64,000 nucleotides of DNA from Paramagnetospirillum magnetotacticum MS-1 (GCF_000829825.1 NZ_JXSL01000020.1:248001-312000); one strand, 5' to 3'. Shown: positions 46,422 to 54,447, counted from the stretch's first letter. Notes: a model not told the origin generated them from the letters alone. Numbers and translations are program-made.

Positions 46422-49034
46422 TCAATAGACGCCTTTGGCATTGATGAAGGGGGCGTAGCGCCGGTCCTCGATCAGAATGTGATTGACGATCCAGTCTTGC
46501 AGGAAGGTCGCCACGTCGCCAGCGGTAACGGTGGTCGTCGCCAGCCTTTCCGTCAATTCGTGGAGCTGGGCCAGCAGGCGCCGGTGCTTGGCCGCGTGTC
46601 CAGCCTCCTCGGGATAGCCGTAACGCTCCAGCAGCGTCTCTTCCTCTGAGAAATGGTAGGTGGCGTAGCCCTTGAGGAAATCAAGTGCCTCGGACATTTC
46701 GGCGGTGCCCTTGCCCAGGCGTACGGCCGCGATCAGGCGGTTGGACATCTCGAACAGGCGTCGGTGGTGATTGTCGATGCGCTGGATATTGACCGAGTAT
46801 TCCTCCCGCCAGATCAGATCGCCACCAGATACCACCTGGGCTTCGGTACAGGCACGGCTGCGGCGGTGGAAGGTTTCGAACAGCTTCCAACGCACGCAGG
46901 GAATGTTCTTCAGGGTCTGGGCGGGAACCACGTAGAGTTCCATCGGGCCAGACGAGACCACGCGCGACAGGCTTGGCGTCTCGAACATTGCCGTTTCTTC
47001 CCCGAAGAAGTCGCCGGGTGTCAGAGTCTCCAGTTCCTGATCCCCCACCAGCCGCAGGGCGTCGCCTCGCCGGATCAGCGCCACATTTTGTTCGCCCGGC
47101 GACAGAACCTTTCCCGTATCGGCGGTCATGGGGCGCATCTGGTTGGCGATGCGGTTCAGCGTGCCCGTGGACACCACTTCGCCGAACAGCCAGGTGCGGC
47201 TGAGGAATTCGCGGATCTCCATCAGGCGGGAAATGTCGGCGAACAGGTCGTTGCGTTTGACGAATTCCAGGTAAAAATCCGCCGACAGCCGCAGGGCCTG
47301 CACATAAGACGTGGCGCGGTAGGTCTCCATGGAGGGCAGGCCGTGAAGCCCGGCCAACTCGCCCAGCAGGGCCCCGGCCGACAGCAGGGAACGGACCTGG
47401 CTGTCGGAGGCCAGCATTTCCACCTGTCCGGTCAGGACCAGATAGATGTCGTTTCCGACGGCGCCTTCGCGGATCAGGATGGTTTCAGGATTGAAGGTTT
47501 CCAGGGGGCAATTGAGCAGCACCTGCAGATGGGCGTCTCCGATTCCGGGGAGATAGCTGGCCAGATGCTCCCAGGCGGATCGCCGCGCGAAATCGCGGTA
47601 GCTGCGGACCAGAACATCGACCGTGCCGAAGGACGCGCCCGAGCCGATGCGCTTTTGCGCGTCGGTCAATTTCAGCGCGGTGTGGGACAAGATGATCTTG
47701 CGCGAGGTGTCCTCGGCGAAGTCCTTGGCCTCGCCGTGGATCAGCCCGCCGCCGATATCCACCTTCTTGACGTCGGCGGGTTCGAAATAGTCGGCGACGA
47801 CCTGCTCCATCCGGGCCAGGGACAGGCCCGGTTTGGCCGGATCCTCGGAGATCATGCCCTGGAGGATGTCCAGCCCGGCGATATCGGCAAGATGGGCGTA
47901 GGTGCGATAGCCGCCCTCGGCCAGGACACGGAAGTAGAAGGGCGTGGTTTCCACCGGATGGGGCGAGAAGATGGGACGCACTTCCAGCCCGCCCACATCG
48001 TTCCACTGGCCCAGGACCAGATCATGGACTTCGAAATAGTCCGAGAAATCCTCTTCCTCGATGGACAGCAGGGCGGCCAGCTTCTTGGTCACCGCGGCGC
48101 GCACCATGGGGGTGGCGAAATATTTGATGCGCCGGTCGGCACGGATCAGCGTGGTCAGTCCGGCAAAATGGTCGTCATGGGAATGGGTGTGGAAGATGCC
48201 TTCCACCTCATTGATGCCGATTCCCAGCGAGGTGAGGGAGTAGATCAGGTTGGGGCCGGCATCGATGAGGAAGATGCGCCCCTGGAAGACCAGGATGGCG
48301 CCCATGCTGGGCCGCCGGATATCCCAGCCGTCGCCGTCCCCCGAATGGATGACGGCGAAATACTCGCGCGGGATCTGGTGAAATCCCAGGGTATAGGGGC
48401 ATTCGTGGACTTCAAAGGGCGGTAGGTTGATATCGACCTGGACCCGTTCGTCCTGATAGCCGAATTCGAAGACGTTGAGCGCGATGCGGCGAAGGCTGAC
48501 ACCGTCGGCGATCTCGATGGGCGCGTCGTCCAGCGCCTTGGTGTCGAGCAGTTCGCGCGGGTGCTGGATGCGGCCGAAGGCAAAACGCAGTTTGAGCCGC
48601 ATCATCTCGTGGGCATGGGCCTCGTCCAGCCCGGCTTCCATCAACTCTTCGACCGAGATCAGGCCGTAATTGCCGCGATAGATGTACTGGAATTGGGCCT
48701 GAAGCTGTTCGTTCCGGCCGATCAGCAGGGGACGTCGGCCGGTGTTGTTGGGATGGCCCGGCAGCAGCATGCCCTGGCGATAGAACATCTGAAGGACGGG
48801 AAACTCGCCCAGATTGCAAAAGGCGCCGTTCTGAATCATCACGTCGGAAAGCAAGATGGCGGTGGGGCCGGTCTCGCACGCCACGCCGCCCACTTTGGTC
48901 GGGCGGATCAGCCCGCGCAACATCATGTGCTTGACCGAATCGGCGGGGCATCCGCACAAGACGCGAAGATCTTGTTCGGGCACCTCGACCCAGGCCAGCC
49001 CGGCCGCCACATCCACCTTGATCAAGCCAGCCAT
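46422..49034 (-). CDS. Metallo-beta-lactamase / two cNMP-binding / haemerythrin fusion protein
   Basis: An 870-residue protein with four recognisable parts. A ~190-residue N-terminal region is unassigned. A metallo-beta-lactamase-fold domain (about residues 220-460) has the metal motif H284-S-H-D-D-H289 plus later ligands in SPHPVE, AHLADIAG and ILSHTALK. Two cyclic-nucleotide-binding-type beta-barrels lie at about 505-600 and 640-735 (ILIREGAVGNDIYLVLTGQ; LTPGDFFGEETAMF). A haemerythrin domain at about 745-870 keeps the full ligand set (His756 in IDNHHRR, HFSEEE, GHAAKH, NHILIED). No signal peptide or membrane segment is seen. Sensing O2 or NO at the diiron site and acting through the hydrolase is inferred. 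The start follows ATG 49034. Confidence 0.85.
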   Translation of the reverse strand: MAGLIKVDVAAGLAWVEVPEQDLRVLCGCPADSVKHMMLRGLIRPTKVGGVACETGPTAILLSDVMIQNGAFCNLGEFPVLQMFYRQGMLLPGHPNNTGRRPLLIGRNEQLQAQFQYIYRGNYGLISVEELMEAGLDEAHAHEMMRLKLRFAFGRIQHPRELLDTKALDDAPIEIADGVSLRRIALNVFEFGYQDERVQVDINLPPFEVHECPYTLGFHQIPREYFAVIHSGDGDGWDIRRPSMGAILVFQGRIFLIDAGPNLIYSLTSLGIGINEVEGIFHTHSHDDHFAGLTTLIRADRRIKYFATPMVRAAVTKKLAALLSIEEEDFSDYFEVHDLVLGQWNDVGGLEVRPIFSPHPVETTPFYFRVLAEGGYRTYAHLADIAGLDILQGMISEDPAKPGLSLARMEQVVADYFEPADVKKVDIGGGLIHGEAKDFAEDTSRKIILSHTALKLTDAQKRIGSGASFGTVDVLVRSYRDFARRSAWEHLASYLPGIGDAHLQVLLNCPLETFNPETILIREGAVGNDIYLVLTGQVEMLASDSQVRSLLSAGALLGELAGLHGLPSMETYRATSYVQALRLSADFYLEFVKRNDLFADISRLMEIREFLSRTWLFGEVVSTGTLNRIANQMRPMTADTGKVLSPGEQNVALIRRGDALRLVGDQELETLTPGDFFGEETAMFETPSLSRVVSSGPMELYVVPAQTLKNIPCVRWKLFETFHRRSRACTEAQVVSGGDLIWREEYSVNIQRIDNHHRRLFEMSNRLIAAVRLGKGTAEMSEALDFLKGYATYHFSEEETLLERYGYPEEAGHAAKHRRLLAQLHELTERLATTTVTAGDVATFLQDWIVNHILIEDRRYAPFINAKGVY

Positions 49035-49129
49035 GTTCCCCCGCCGATAAGGGCCCCGCCTATGACTTTTCGCCTAAGCATACATCAATGGTCTGTTCGG
49101 GCCAACCGCCATGGCTGCCCCCCTGCGGG

Positions 49130-49573
49130 TCACCCCAGCTTGGAGCATTCCTCGGCGCAGGCGGCGCAGGAATCCGCACAGGCCTTGCAGGTGGCGTGCT
49201 TGTCGGCATGCTTGCGGCATTCCTTCTCGCAGTCCTTACAGATGGCCGTGGCGGTCTTGGCATAGGCGGCCAGATGGGGAGAGCCATTGGCCGCCAGTTT
49301 GGCCAGGGTGGCGCAGGCGGAAATCAGTTCATTCACTTTCTTGGCGCAGACCGCCAGGGTGGTGTCGTTGGCGATGAAGCTGTCCAGGCAATGGGCCAGA
49401 CAGGCGTCGCCTGTGCGCACGCAGTCGAGCGCGGTGGCGGCGATCTTGGCATTGGCCGTGGCCGGACCGTGGTGATGGTCGTGATCGTGATCGGCGGCGG
49501 CGGCGGTCGAGGCCGTTGCGGCGAGGGTGACAGCCGCACTGGCGGCGGCGAGAAGATTCCTGCGATTGATCAT
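49130..49573 (-). CDS. Csp1-type exported copper storage protein
   Basis: A 147-residue protein. The N-terminus MINRRNLLAAASAAVTLAAT is a likely Tat leader with a twin Arg, ending near AAA|DHDHDHHHG, a His/Asp-rich stretch. The mature four-helix part carries 13 cysteines (for example CVRTGDACLAHC, CKDCEKECRKH, CKACADSCAACAEEC), the same number as Csp1 of methanotrophs, where they bind many Cu(I). ATG 49573 has GGAGG upstream. It is 29 bp downstream of the EAL gene. Storage of copper for nitrous oxide reductase and other cuproenzymes is plausible from the neighbours. Confidence 0.85.
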   Translation of the reverse strand: MINRRNLLAAASAAVTLAATASTAAAADHDHDHHHGPATANAKIAATALDCVRTGDACLAHCLDSFIANDTTLAVCAKKVNELISACATLAKLAANGSPHLAAYAKTATAICKDCEKECRKHADKHATCKACADSCAACAEECSKLG

Positions 49574-49602
49574 TTCAATTCCTCCTGGTGCTTCGGGGGC
49601 GG

Positions 49603-50751
49603 TCATGATGCGGGCCGCCCCAGAGTGTCGTTCACGGCGCCGGGGGCGGCGAAGAGGGTGCCCTGGCCGAGGGTAAAGCCTAGATCACGCAAAACACCCG
49701 TTGTTTCCGCGGTCTCGATGCCCTCGACGATGACCTCGATGCCCAGACGGGCGCACAATTCCCGCAGACCTTCCAGCACGCTCCGCTGGCGGGGCGAGGA
49801 TTCGATGCCTTCCACCATGCTGCCGTCGATCTTCAAGATGTCAATGGGCAGGCGATAGAGAAAGGCCAGGGGCGAGAAGCCGGTGCCAAAATCGTCCAAC
49901 GCCACCCGGATGCCGCTTTCGCGCAGTTCGGCCAAAAGGGAGTGGGCGTCGGAGGTTTCGTCGATCAGCATGGTCTCGGTGATCTCGACGCAGACGCGGC
50001 GCGGCGGCAGGCGGTGCTGGGCCAGCATGCGCTTCAAGGTGTCCACCAGGGTGCGGTCGCGCAGATGCCAGGCCGAGACGTTGATGGCCACGAAGGGAGC
50101 ATCCTCGCCGGCTCCCAACCCGGCACAGATGTTCAGCGCTCGGTCAGCCATGGTCAGGTCTATGCGGCGGATCAGGCCGGTGCGCCGGGCCAGGGGCAGG
50201 AAGGCGCAGGGCGTCATCAGCCCGAATTTCTCTGACCGCCATCGCGCCAGAGTCTCGTAGCCCCTGACCTCTCCGGTCCCCAGATCGACGACAGGCTGGA
50301 GAAAGGGTTCGATTTCGCCCCGGATGATGCCTTCGGCGATATCGCGTTCGCGCAGGATCTCTTCGAAGCCGGGGCCGAAATCCGAGCTTTGCAGGGCGGC
50401 CATGACCTCGGAATCATCCGGGGACTGGGAATGCCGCAACCGTCCCACCAGCTTGCGCATCAACTCGGCGAAGAAAGGGGCTGAGCGCGCGATGGATTGC
50501 CGGATCTTTTCACCCCGCACCGTGACCAGACGAGCGGGGGTTTCAGCCACCGCCGTGGCCGAGCGGGGTTCGCCGTCGATGACGCCCAGCTCGCCGAACA
50601 CTTCGCCCGGACCCAGCCGGGCAATGGGACGGGGATCTTTGTCGCTATCGTGGCGGATCTGGACGGTGCCCGCCTCGATCAGATAGGCCATATCGGCGGC
50701 GTCACCTTGGTGAAAGATCACTTCGCCCGCCGCCACATCCCTGGTCAGCAT
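49603..50751 (-). CDS. Cyclic-nucleotide-binding / EAL c-di-GMP phosphodiesterase
   Basis: A 382-residue soluble protein. Residues ~5-115 are a cNMP-type regulatory domain (VIFHQGDAADMAYLIEAGTV, FGELGVIDGEPRSATAVAE). Residues ~140-375 are an EAL domain. Its key residues are present: ETLARW for the EAL signature, INVSAWHLRD, VCVEITET, ALDDFGTGFS, LKIDGSMV, VEGIETAE and LGQG, so activity on c-di-GMP is expected. ATG 50751 is preferred over in-frame TTG 50778, which has no Shine-Dalgarno sequence. The csp1-type gene follows 29 bp downstream. Confidence 0.86.
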   Translation of the reverse strand: MLTRDVAAGEVIFHQGDAADMAYLIEAGTVQIRHDSDKDPRPIARLGPGEVFGELGVIDGEPRSATAVAETPARLVTVRGEKIRQSIARSAPFFAELMRKLVGRLRHSQSPDDSEVMAALQSSDFGPGFEEILRERDIAEGIIRGEIEPFLQPVVDLGTGEVRGYETLARWRSEKFGLMTPCAFLPLARRTGLIRRIDLTMADRALNICAGLGAGEDAPFVAINVSAWHLRDRTLVDTLKRMLAQHRLPPRRVCVEITETMLIDETSDAHSLLAELRESGIRVALDDFGTGFSPLAFLYRLPIDILKIDGSMVEGIESSPRQRSVLEGLRELCARLGIEVIVEGIETAETTGVLRDLGFTLGQGTLFAAPGAVNDTLGRPAS

Positions 50752-50812
50752 CCTTTTTTCCGCCCCCAAAAGCCTCAAGTAAACTCAAGGATAGTGAACC
50801 ATGCCTCTACGG

Positions 50813-51196
50813 TTAGGGGCAAGGTTCAGCTGGAGGAGGGGGCAGGGTGATGCGCACCGCCTGACCTTCCTGCAAGGCCGCCCGCGCCAGCAAGGTGTTG
50901 ACCGCGTCCATGGCGGCATCCACCGACCAGCGAATCTGGGTCTCGCCCGCCCGATTACCGTGAGCCACCGCTTCGGGAAGGATGCTTTTTTGCAAAAAGG
51001 CGGCGAAACCGGCCATGGCCCTGGCGCTCAGCTCCAGGCGATCGGCGGCCACCTCGATCTCGGAGCCCTGTTCGGCGAAATCCGCGACACGGCGCAGTAT
51101 CGCGGCCATGTCCGCCGTTCGCGCGTCCGGTGCCGCGGTTTCCGTTTTGGTTGCGACGAATCGGAGCATGGCGGAATAGAATAGGTAAGGCGACAT
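50813..51196 (-). CDS. Small hypothetical protein divergent from haemerythrin gene
   Basis: A 127-residue protein I do not recognise. It looks helical (TADMAAILRRVADFAEQGSE, ARAMAGFAAFLQKSILPEAV) and has a Pro-rich C-terminus (LPPPPAEPCP). ATG 51196 has only a weak ribosome-binding site; the upstream frame extension crosses an AT-rich intergenic region and is unlikely to be coding. It is divergent from the stand-alone haemerythrin gene (130-bp gap), and the EAL gene follows 61 bp downstream. Confidence 0.5.
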   Translation of the reverse strand: MSPYLFYSAMLRFVATKTETAAPDARTADMAAILRRVADFAEQGSEIEVAADRLELSARAMAGFAAFLQKSILPEAVAHGNRAGETQIRWSVDAAMDAVNTLLARAALQEGQAVRITLPPPPAEPCP

Positions 51197-51326
51197 GGGC
51201 TTATGCTTTCGTATATTTGACTTTGAATTGTCATAAAACCGGTCAAAAGCGTCACAGACTGGCGTTTGTTTGTGCAAGGGGGGTGGTGCATTATTGAATT
51301 GTATTTTGTTTAGTGGGGGAACGTCC

Positions 51327-51746
51327 ATGGCGGCCACTTATTCCATCGGGCAACCGGCTCTCGACGACGACCATGATCGCATGATCGCGGCTTGGCGTGA
51401 ACTGGAAGCCAGCCGGACGCTGGACGCGGCCAAGACGGCTGCCGCGGTTCTGATGTCCGAGGCGGCCGAACACTTCGCCCGCGAGGAGCAGTTCATGCTT
51501 CAGTGCGGCTATCCCGATCGGGTCCGGCATACGGCGATGCATGCCGAGATGGCCTCCGGCCTGCGCCGGGTGTTGTTGTCGCCCCTGATGGGGGGCGGCA
51601 AGCACGAGGATTTCGTCGGCGCCGTCCGCAACCTGATGGACAGGTGGGTGAGGGTGCACATTCTTGGCGAAGACACCAAGCTGGCGCCCTATGCCCGTAA
51701 TTTCGCGGCCCCGGTGCGCCGGGCGGCCGGGGCCGCGCGCCGCTGA
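51327..51746 (+). CDS. Bacteriohaemerythrin
   Basis: A 139-residue single-domain haemerythrin with all diiron ligands: His in DDDHDRMI, His and Glu in EHFAREEQF, the HTAMH pair, and His/Asp in VHILGEDTKL. It reversibly binds O2 and could buffer or deliver it, or scavenge NO. ATG 51327 has GGGGGAAC upstream; the longer frame is AT-rich intergenic sequence. The upstream 130 bp are markedly AT-rich. It lies close to the fusion protein carrying the same domain. Confidence 0.9.
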   Translation: MAATYSIGQPALDDDHDRMIAAWRELEASRTLDAAKTAAAVLMSEAAEHFAREEQFMLQCGYPDRVRHTAMHAEMASGLRRVLLSPLMGGGKHEDFVGAVRNLMDRWVRVHILGEDTKLAPYARNFAAPVRRAAGAARR

Positions 51747-51765
51747 TAATCGCTTTGCCTTTAAC

Positions 51766-51779
51766 TTGATCTGCGTCAA
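51766..51779. promoter_or_regulatory. FNR/Anr-type box upstream of the copper genes
   Basis: TTGAT-CTGC-GTCAA matches 9 of the 10 defined positions of the FNR consensus TTGAT-N4-ATCAA. It is centred about 60 bp upstream of the TTG start of the DUF2946 gene. Anaerobic activation is the expected effect. Confidence 0.6.
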
Positions 51780-51832
51780 TGTCCTACCTTGGCGGCTGTG
51801 CCTTCCTGTGCACACGCCCCAGGAGGACCGCC

Positions 51833-52270
51833 TTGCGTTCTGCCCGCGCCATATTGCTTCCCCTTCCCATCGGCCGCCGCTTTGTGGCGCGGTTGCTGGC
51901 GGTGGCTTTGGTTGCGGCGGGCTTTGTCTTCCAGGGTCTGCTTCCCGGTCTCGATCTGGCGCTCAAGGGGGGGACTCTTCTGGTCACCCTGGCGGCGCGG
52001 ACCGGAATCTGCCACGCGCCCAATGCGGGCGGAACCGAGCGTCGCGCGGTTCCCTCTCCCATGGGCGACGAGGGGCAGTCGGAAAACGACGGATGCTGCC
52101 TGGTGTGTCAGGCTGCGTCGCAGGCGAAAGGGGCTTTGCCGTCCCCGACCTTCACAGTACCCACCGCAGGTACGGCAGGGCTTCGCATCGCCGCGACCGC
52201 TTCGTCACGCATCGACGGGCAGGCATCCCGCCACCATTTCGCCCGGGGACCTCCGGCCATTGCGGCCTGA
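51833..52270 (+). CDS. DUF2946-type small exported or membrane protein
   Basis: A 145-residue protein with one hydrophobic segment near the start (RLLAVALVAAGFVFQGLLPG) and a cysteine pair GCCLVCQAAS, then a C-terminal HHFARGPPA motif typical of DUF2946, a family often encoded beside copper genes. The start is TTG 51833: AGGAGG (51821-51826) is 6 nt upstream and no ATG is in a better place. It is followed by the PCu(A)C gene after 101 bp. Its function is unknown; copper binding by the Cys/His motifs is a guess. Confidence 0.65.
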   Translation: MRSARAILLPLPIGRRFVARLLAVALVAAGFVFQGLLPGLDLALKGGTLLVTLAARTGICHAPNAGGTERRAVPSPMGDEGQSENDGCCLVCQAASQAKGALPSPTFTVPTAGTAGLRIAATASSRIDGQASRHHFARGPPAIAA

Positions 52271-52371
52271 CGTCGCCTTTTCGGCCACATCCAGATACTC
52301 TGTCTTCACGTTCCGCCCCATGTTCAAAGTGGGGGCGGTGGCGTCCGTTATTCCGACCGGAGATTGCCGTT

Positions 52372-52851
52372 ATGAAGTCCATTGCCATTGCCGCCGCCCT
52401 TTTTCTGGGCCTCGCCGGCCAAGCCGTCGCCGCCGATATCGAGGTGGCCAATCCGTTCATGCGGGCGGCTCCCATGACCGGCGGCACGGGGGCCGCCTTC
52501 ATGACCATCCACAATCACGGCGCCGCCGACCGACTGGTCTCGGCCCAGGCCGAGATCTCCAAGAGCGTCGAACTGCATACCCATGTGAAGGACGGCGACA
52601 TCTACCGCATGCGCAAGGTCGAGGCCCTGGCCCTGCCTGAACATGGTTCCGCCGAGCTGAAGCCGGGCGGCGACCACATCATGTTCATCGGTCTCAATGC
52701 CCCGGTGAAGGAAGGCTCCACCGTGGCCTTGACCCTGACCTTCGAGAAGGCGGGCAAGGTGGTGGTGCAGGTGCCGGTGCAGTCGCCCGGCGCCATGGCC
52801 CCCGGCGGCGCCATGCCGGGCGGCATGATGCAGCATCACGGGCATAATTAG
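52372..52851 (+). CDS. PCu(A)C periplasmic copper chaperone
   Basis: A 159-residue secreted protein with signal peptide MKSIAIAAALFLGLAGQAVA. The Cu(I) site H-x10-M-x21-H-x-M fits HVKDGDIYRM and GDHIMF. A Met/His-rich tail (GGAMPGGMMQHHGHN) may add weak sites. PCu(A)C proteins hand copper to the CuA centre of cytochrome oxidase, together with Sco; here NosZ is a further likely client. GGAGATT lies before ATG 52372. It is downstream of the FNR-like box at 51766, perhaps in one transcript with the DUF2946 gene. Confidence 0.9.
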   Translation: MKSIAIAAALFLGLAGQAVAADIEVANPFMRAAPMTGGTGAAFMTIHNHGAADRLVSAQAEISKSVELHTHVKDGDIYRMRKVEALALPEHGSAELKPGGDHIMFIGLNAPVKEGSTVALTLTFEKAGKVVVQVPVQSPGAMAPGGAMPGGMMQHHGHN

Positions 52852-52869
52852 GACAGCGGGAAAACTCTC

Positions 52870-52930
52870 CCAACCACCTTTTTCCCAACCACCTTTTTCC
52901 CAACCACCTTTTTCATCGTCTTTCATCGTC
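52870..52930. repeat. Short tandem repeat array
   Basis: Three perfect 15-bp units CCAACCACCTTTTTC (52870-52884, 52885-52899, 52900-52914), running into two copies of the 10-bp unit TTTCATCGTC (52911-52930). It lies between the convergent PCu(A)C and tlpA-like genes. Confidence 0.85.
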
Positions 52931-53030
52931 ACCCCCGCGCAGGCGGGGGTCCATGTTGAGGCGAAGTCTGTCGCCAGACATCACAGGCTGCGCAGGCTGA
53001 CGCATGGATTCCCGCTTTCGCGGGAATGAC
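52928..53030. repeat. Double-hairpin extragenic element, copy 3
   Basis: About 103 bp. The left hairpin (52931-52938 / 52943-52950, ACCCCCGC / GCGGGGGT) and the right hairpin (53008-53015 / 53020-53027, ATTCCCGC / GCGGGAAT) flank a middle GTCTG-TCGC-CAGAC hairpin. GTCACCC...GGAATGAC ends and inner TCCATG/CATGGA edges repeat the plan of the copies at 9222 and 42329 with a diverged sequence. Confidence 0.75.
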
Positions 53031-53075
53031 GGTGGAATTTCGAGGGTTTCCCTGGCCCATTATCGGGGCTTCCTC

Positions 53076-53654
53076 TTACGGAGCCGTCCCCAGCCTGACC
53101 GGGGGCGGCTCCATATCGGCCGAGAGGCGCTTTCCCGCCGCCAGCGCGTCCATCAGGCGGGCGGCCTGGGCTCCGTCCCATTCGGCGGCGCCGATATAGC
53201 GGGCGATCTCGCGCCCCTGGGCGTCGATCAGCAATGTGACCGGCAAGGCCGCCGCGTCCAGCTTTTCCGCCGCCACGCGATTCTCGTCGGTGCGGATGTC
53301 CAGATTCTTGATGCCCAGCCGGGCGAAGGTGTTGACCACCGCCACCTTGCCGCCGCGGTCCAGCGACAACGCCACCAGCGCGACGCCCTTGGATTCGAGG
53401 ACGGGTTTCAGCCGGTCCAGGGCGGGCAGTTCCGCCACGCAGGGCATGCACCAACTGGCCCACAGATTCAGCAGAACCGGCTTTCCCTTCAACAGGTCCA
53501 GTCCGGCGGGCCGGGAGTCCGCGTCGCGGATGTCCATGGCGGGGACCGGCCTGGGCTGATCATGGATGATCAGGCCGCGCAGCCCCTTGGGCGCCGCCCA
53601 GGCGGGAAGGGTGGCCAGCAGGGCCGAGGACAGAAGGAAGGCCCGGCGCTTCAT
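53076..53654 (-). CDS. TlpA/ResA-like periplasmic thioredoxin
   Basis: A 192-residue secreted protein with leader MKRRAFLLSSALLATLPAWA. The thioredoxin fold carries the redox motif WCMPC (in NLWASWCMPCVAELPALD) and the cis-Pro segment ALPVTLLIDAQGREIARYIG. TlpA-type proteins keep Sco and CuA cysteines reduced for metal loading. The ATG begins 2 bp after the stop of the sco-type gene, so the pair is co-expressed: the Sco protein receives or passes copper and this protein reduces its cysteines. Confidence 0.88.
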   Translation of the reverse strand: MKRRAFLLSSALLATLPAWAAPKGLRGLIIHDQPRPVPAMDIRDADSRPAGLDLLKGKPVLLNLWASWCMPCVAELPALDRLKPVLESKGVALVALSLDRGGKVAVVNTFARLGIKNLDIRTDENRVAAEKLDAAALPVTLLIDAQGREIARYIGAAEWDGAQAARLMDALAAGKRLSADMEPPPVRLGTAP

Positions 53655-53656
53655 GT

Positions 53657-54229
53657 CTAATTCTCCGCCTTGCGTGGCGTCAGATAGGACCGCACCCGTT
53701 CGGCCACCCGGTCGGGGGCGGCGAGATGGGGCAGGCGGGCCAGGAAATTGCCCTCGCGATCCATGATGTAGATATTGGCGCTGTGATCCACGGAATAGAC
53801 GTTGGGGTCGGCTCCCTCGGGCTTCTGGCGCTCAAAGCGGACCTTGAAGTTGCGCGCCGCGGCGGCCACCTGCTCGGTCGTGCCGGACAGGCCGGTGATG
53901 TCGGGGAAGGCGTTCAGATATTCCTTGAGATGGGCCGGGGTGTCGCGCTCGGGATCAACCGAGACGAACAGCACAGCCACCTTGGCGCGATCGGCGCCCA
54001 ACAGATCCAGCGTCGCCGACAGGGTGTTGAGGGTGGTGGGGCAGATGTCGGGGCAGAAGGTATAGCCAAAGGTGACCAGCCGGACCTTGCCCCTGTAACT
54101 CTCGTCCGAGACCAGCCGCCCATTCATGTCGCTGAGGATGAAATGCCCGGTAACCCTGGCTTCCTCCTGGGCGTGGGCTGCCGGAATTGCCGTCAGGCAG
54201 ATCAGAAGTATCAGCAACAGCCGCCGCAT
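53657..54229 (-). CDS. Sco1/SenC-family copper chaperone
   Basis: A 190-residue protein with a signal or anchor sequence (MRRLLLILLICLTAIPAAHA). The copper site CxxxC is in YTFCPDICPTTLNTL and the ligand His in YSVDHSANIYIMD. Sco proteins insert copper into CuA sites; NosZ has such a site and lies 218 bp away, divergently transcribed. The start is ambiguous between ATG 54229 and ATG 54247; I chose the one closest to the leader. The intergenic region holds an FNR-like box that could serve both genes. Confidence 0.9.
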   Translation of the reverse strand: MRRLLLILLICLTAIPAAHAQEEARVTGHFILSDMNGRLVSDESYRGKVRLVTFGYTFCPDICPTTLNTLSATLDLLGADRAKVAVLFVSVDPERDTPAHLKEYLNAFPDITGLSGTTEQVAAAARNFKVRFERQKPEGADPNVYSVDHSANIYIMDREGNFLARLPHLAAPDRVAERVRSYLTPRKAEN

Positions 54230-54347
54230 ATCCGTCGTTTCCTTCATCCATCCAGGCCGACCTTGATGCCGCCGATGGCGCCCTTTGGGAAGCGCCATGA
54301 TAGCCCGGCGGCCATGCCCTGGGCGCGTGGAATTTAAAGGTGCTTTC

Positions 54348-54361
54348 TTGACGAAAGTTAA
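54348..54361. promoter_or_regulatory. FNR/NnrR-type box between sco and nosZ
   Basis: TTGAC-GAAA-GTTAA is a degenerate match (7 of 10) to TTGAT-N4-ATCAA, centred about 93 bp upstream of nosZ and 125 bp upstream of the divergent sco-type start. nos genes are commonly controlled by FNR, Dnr or NnrR regulators at such sites. Confidence 0.45.
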
Positions 54362-54447
54362 GGCCCTTGCCCCGTCCCGGTCCCATCGTCTTCGGCGAAG
54401 GTTGGGTAAAGCTCTTTCCAGTTTCAACAATTCAAAAGGTGGGGAAG

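Noticed and set aside
49035-49129. Half FNR site (TTGAT on the minus strand) before the haemerythrin fusion gene
   Set aside because: The second half does not match, so it is no better than chance.
51270-51326. Upstream extension of the haemerythrin gene
   Set aside because: The region is AT-rich intergenic sequence and the haemerythrin family starts close to ATG 51327.
52911-53030. Possible CRISPR-like array at the tandem repeat and hairpin region
   Set aside because: Units are 10-15 bp, directly adjacent with no spacers, and no cas gene is near.
54367-54447. Upstream extension of nosZ
   Set aside because: It would put 27 residues before a clear signal peptide; GGTGGGGAAG before ATG 54448 is a suitable ribosome-binding site.
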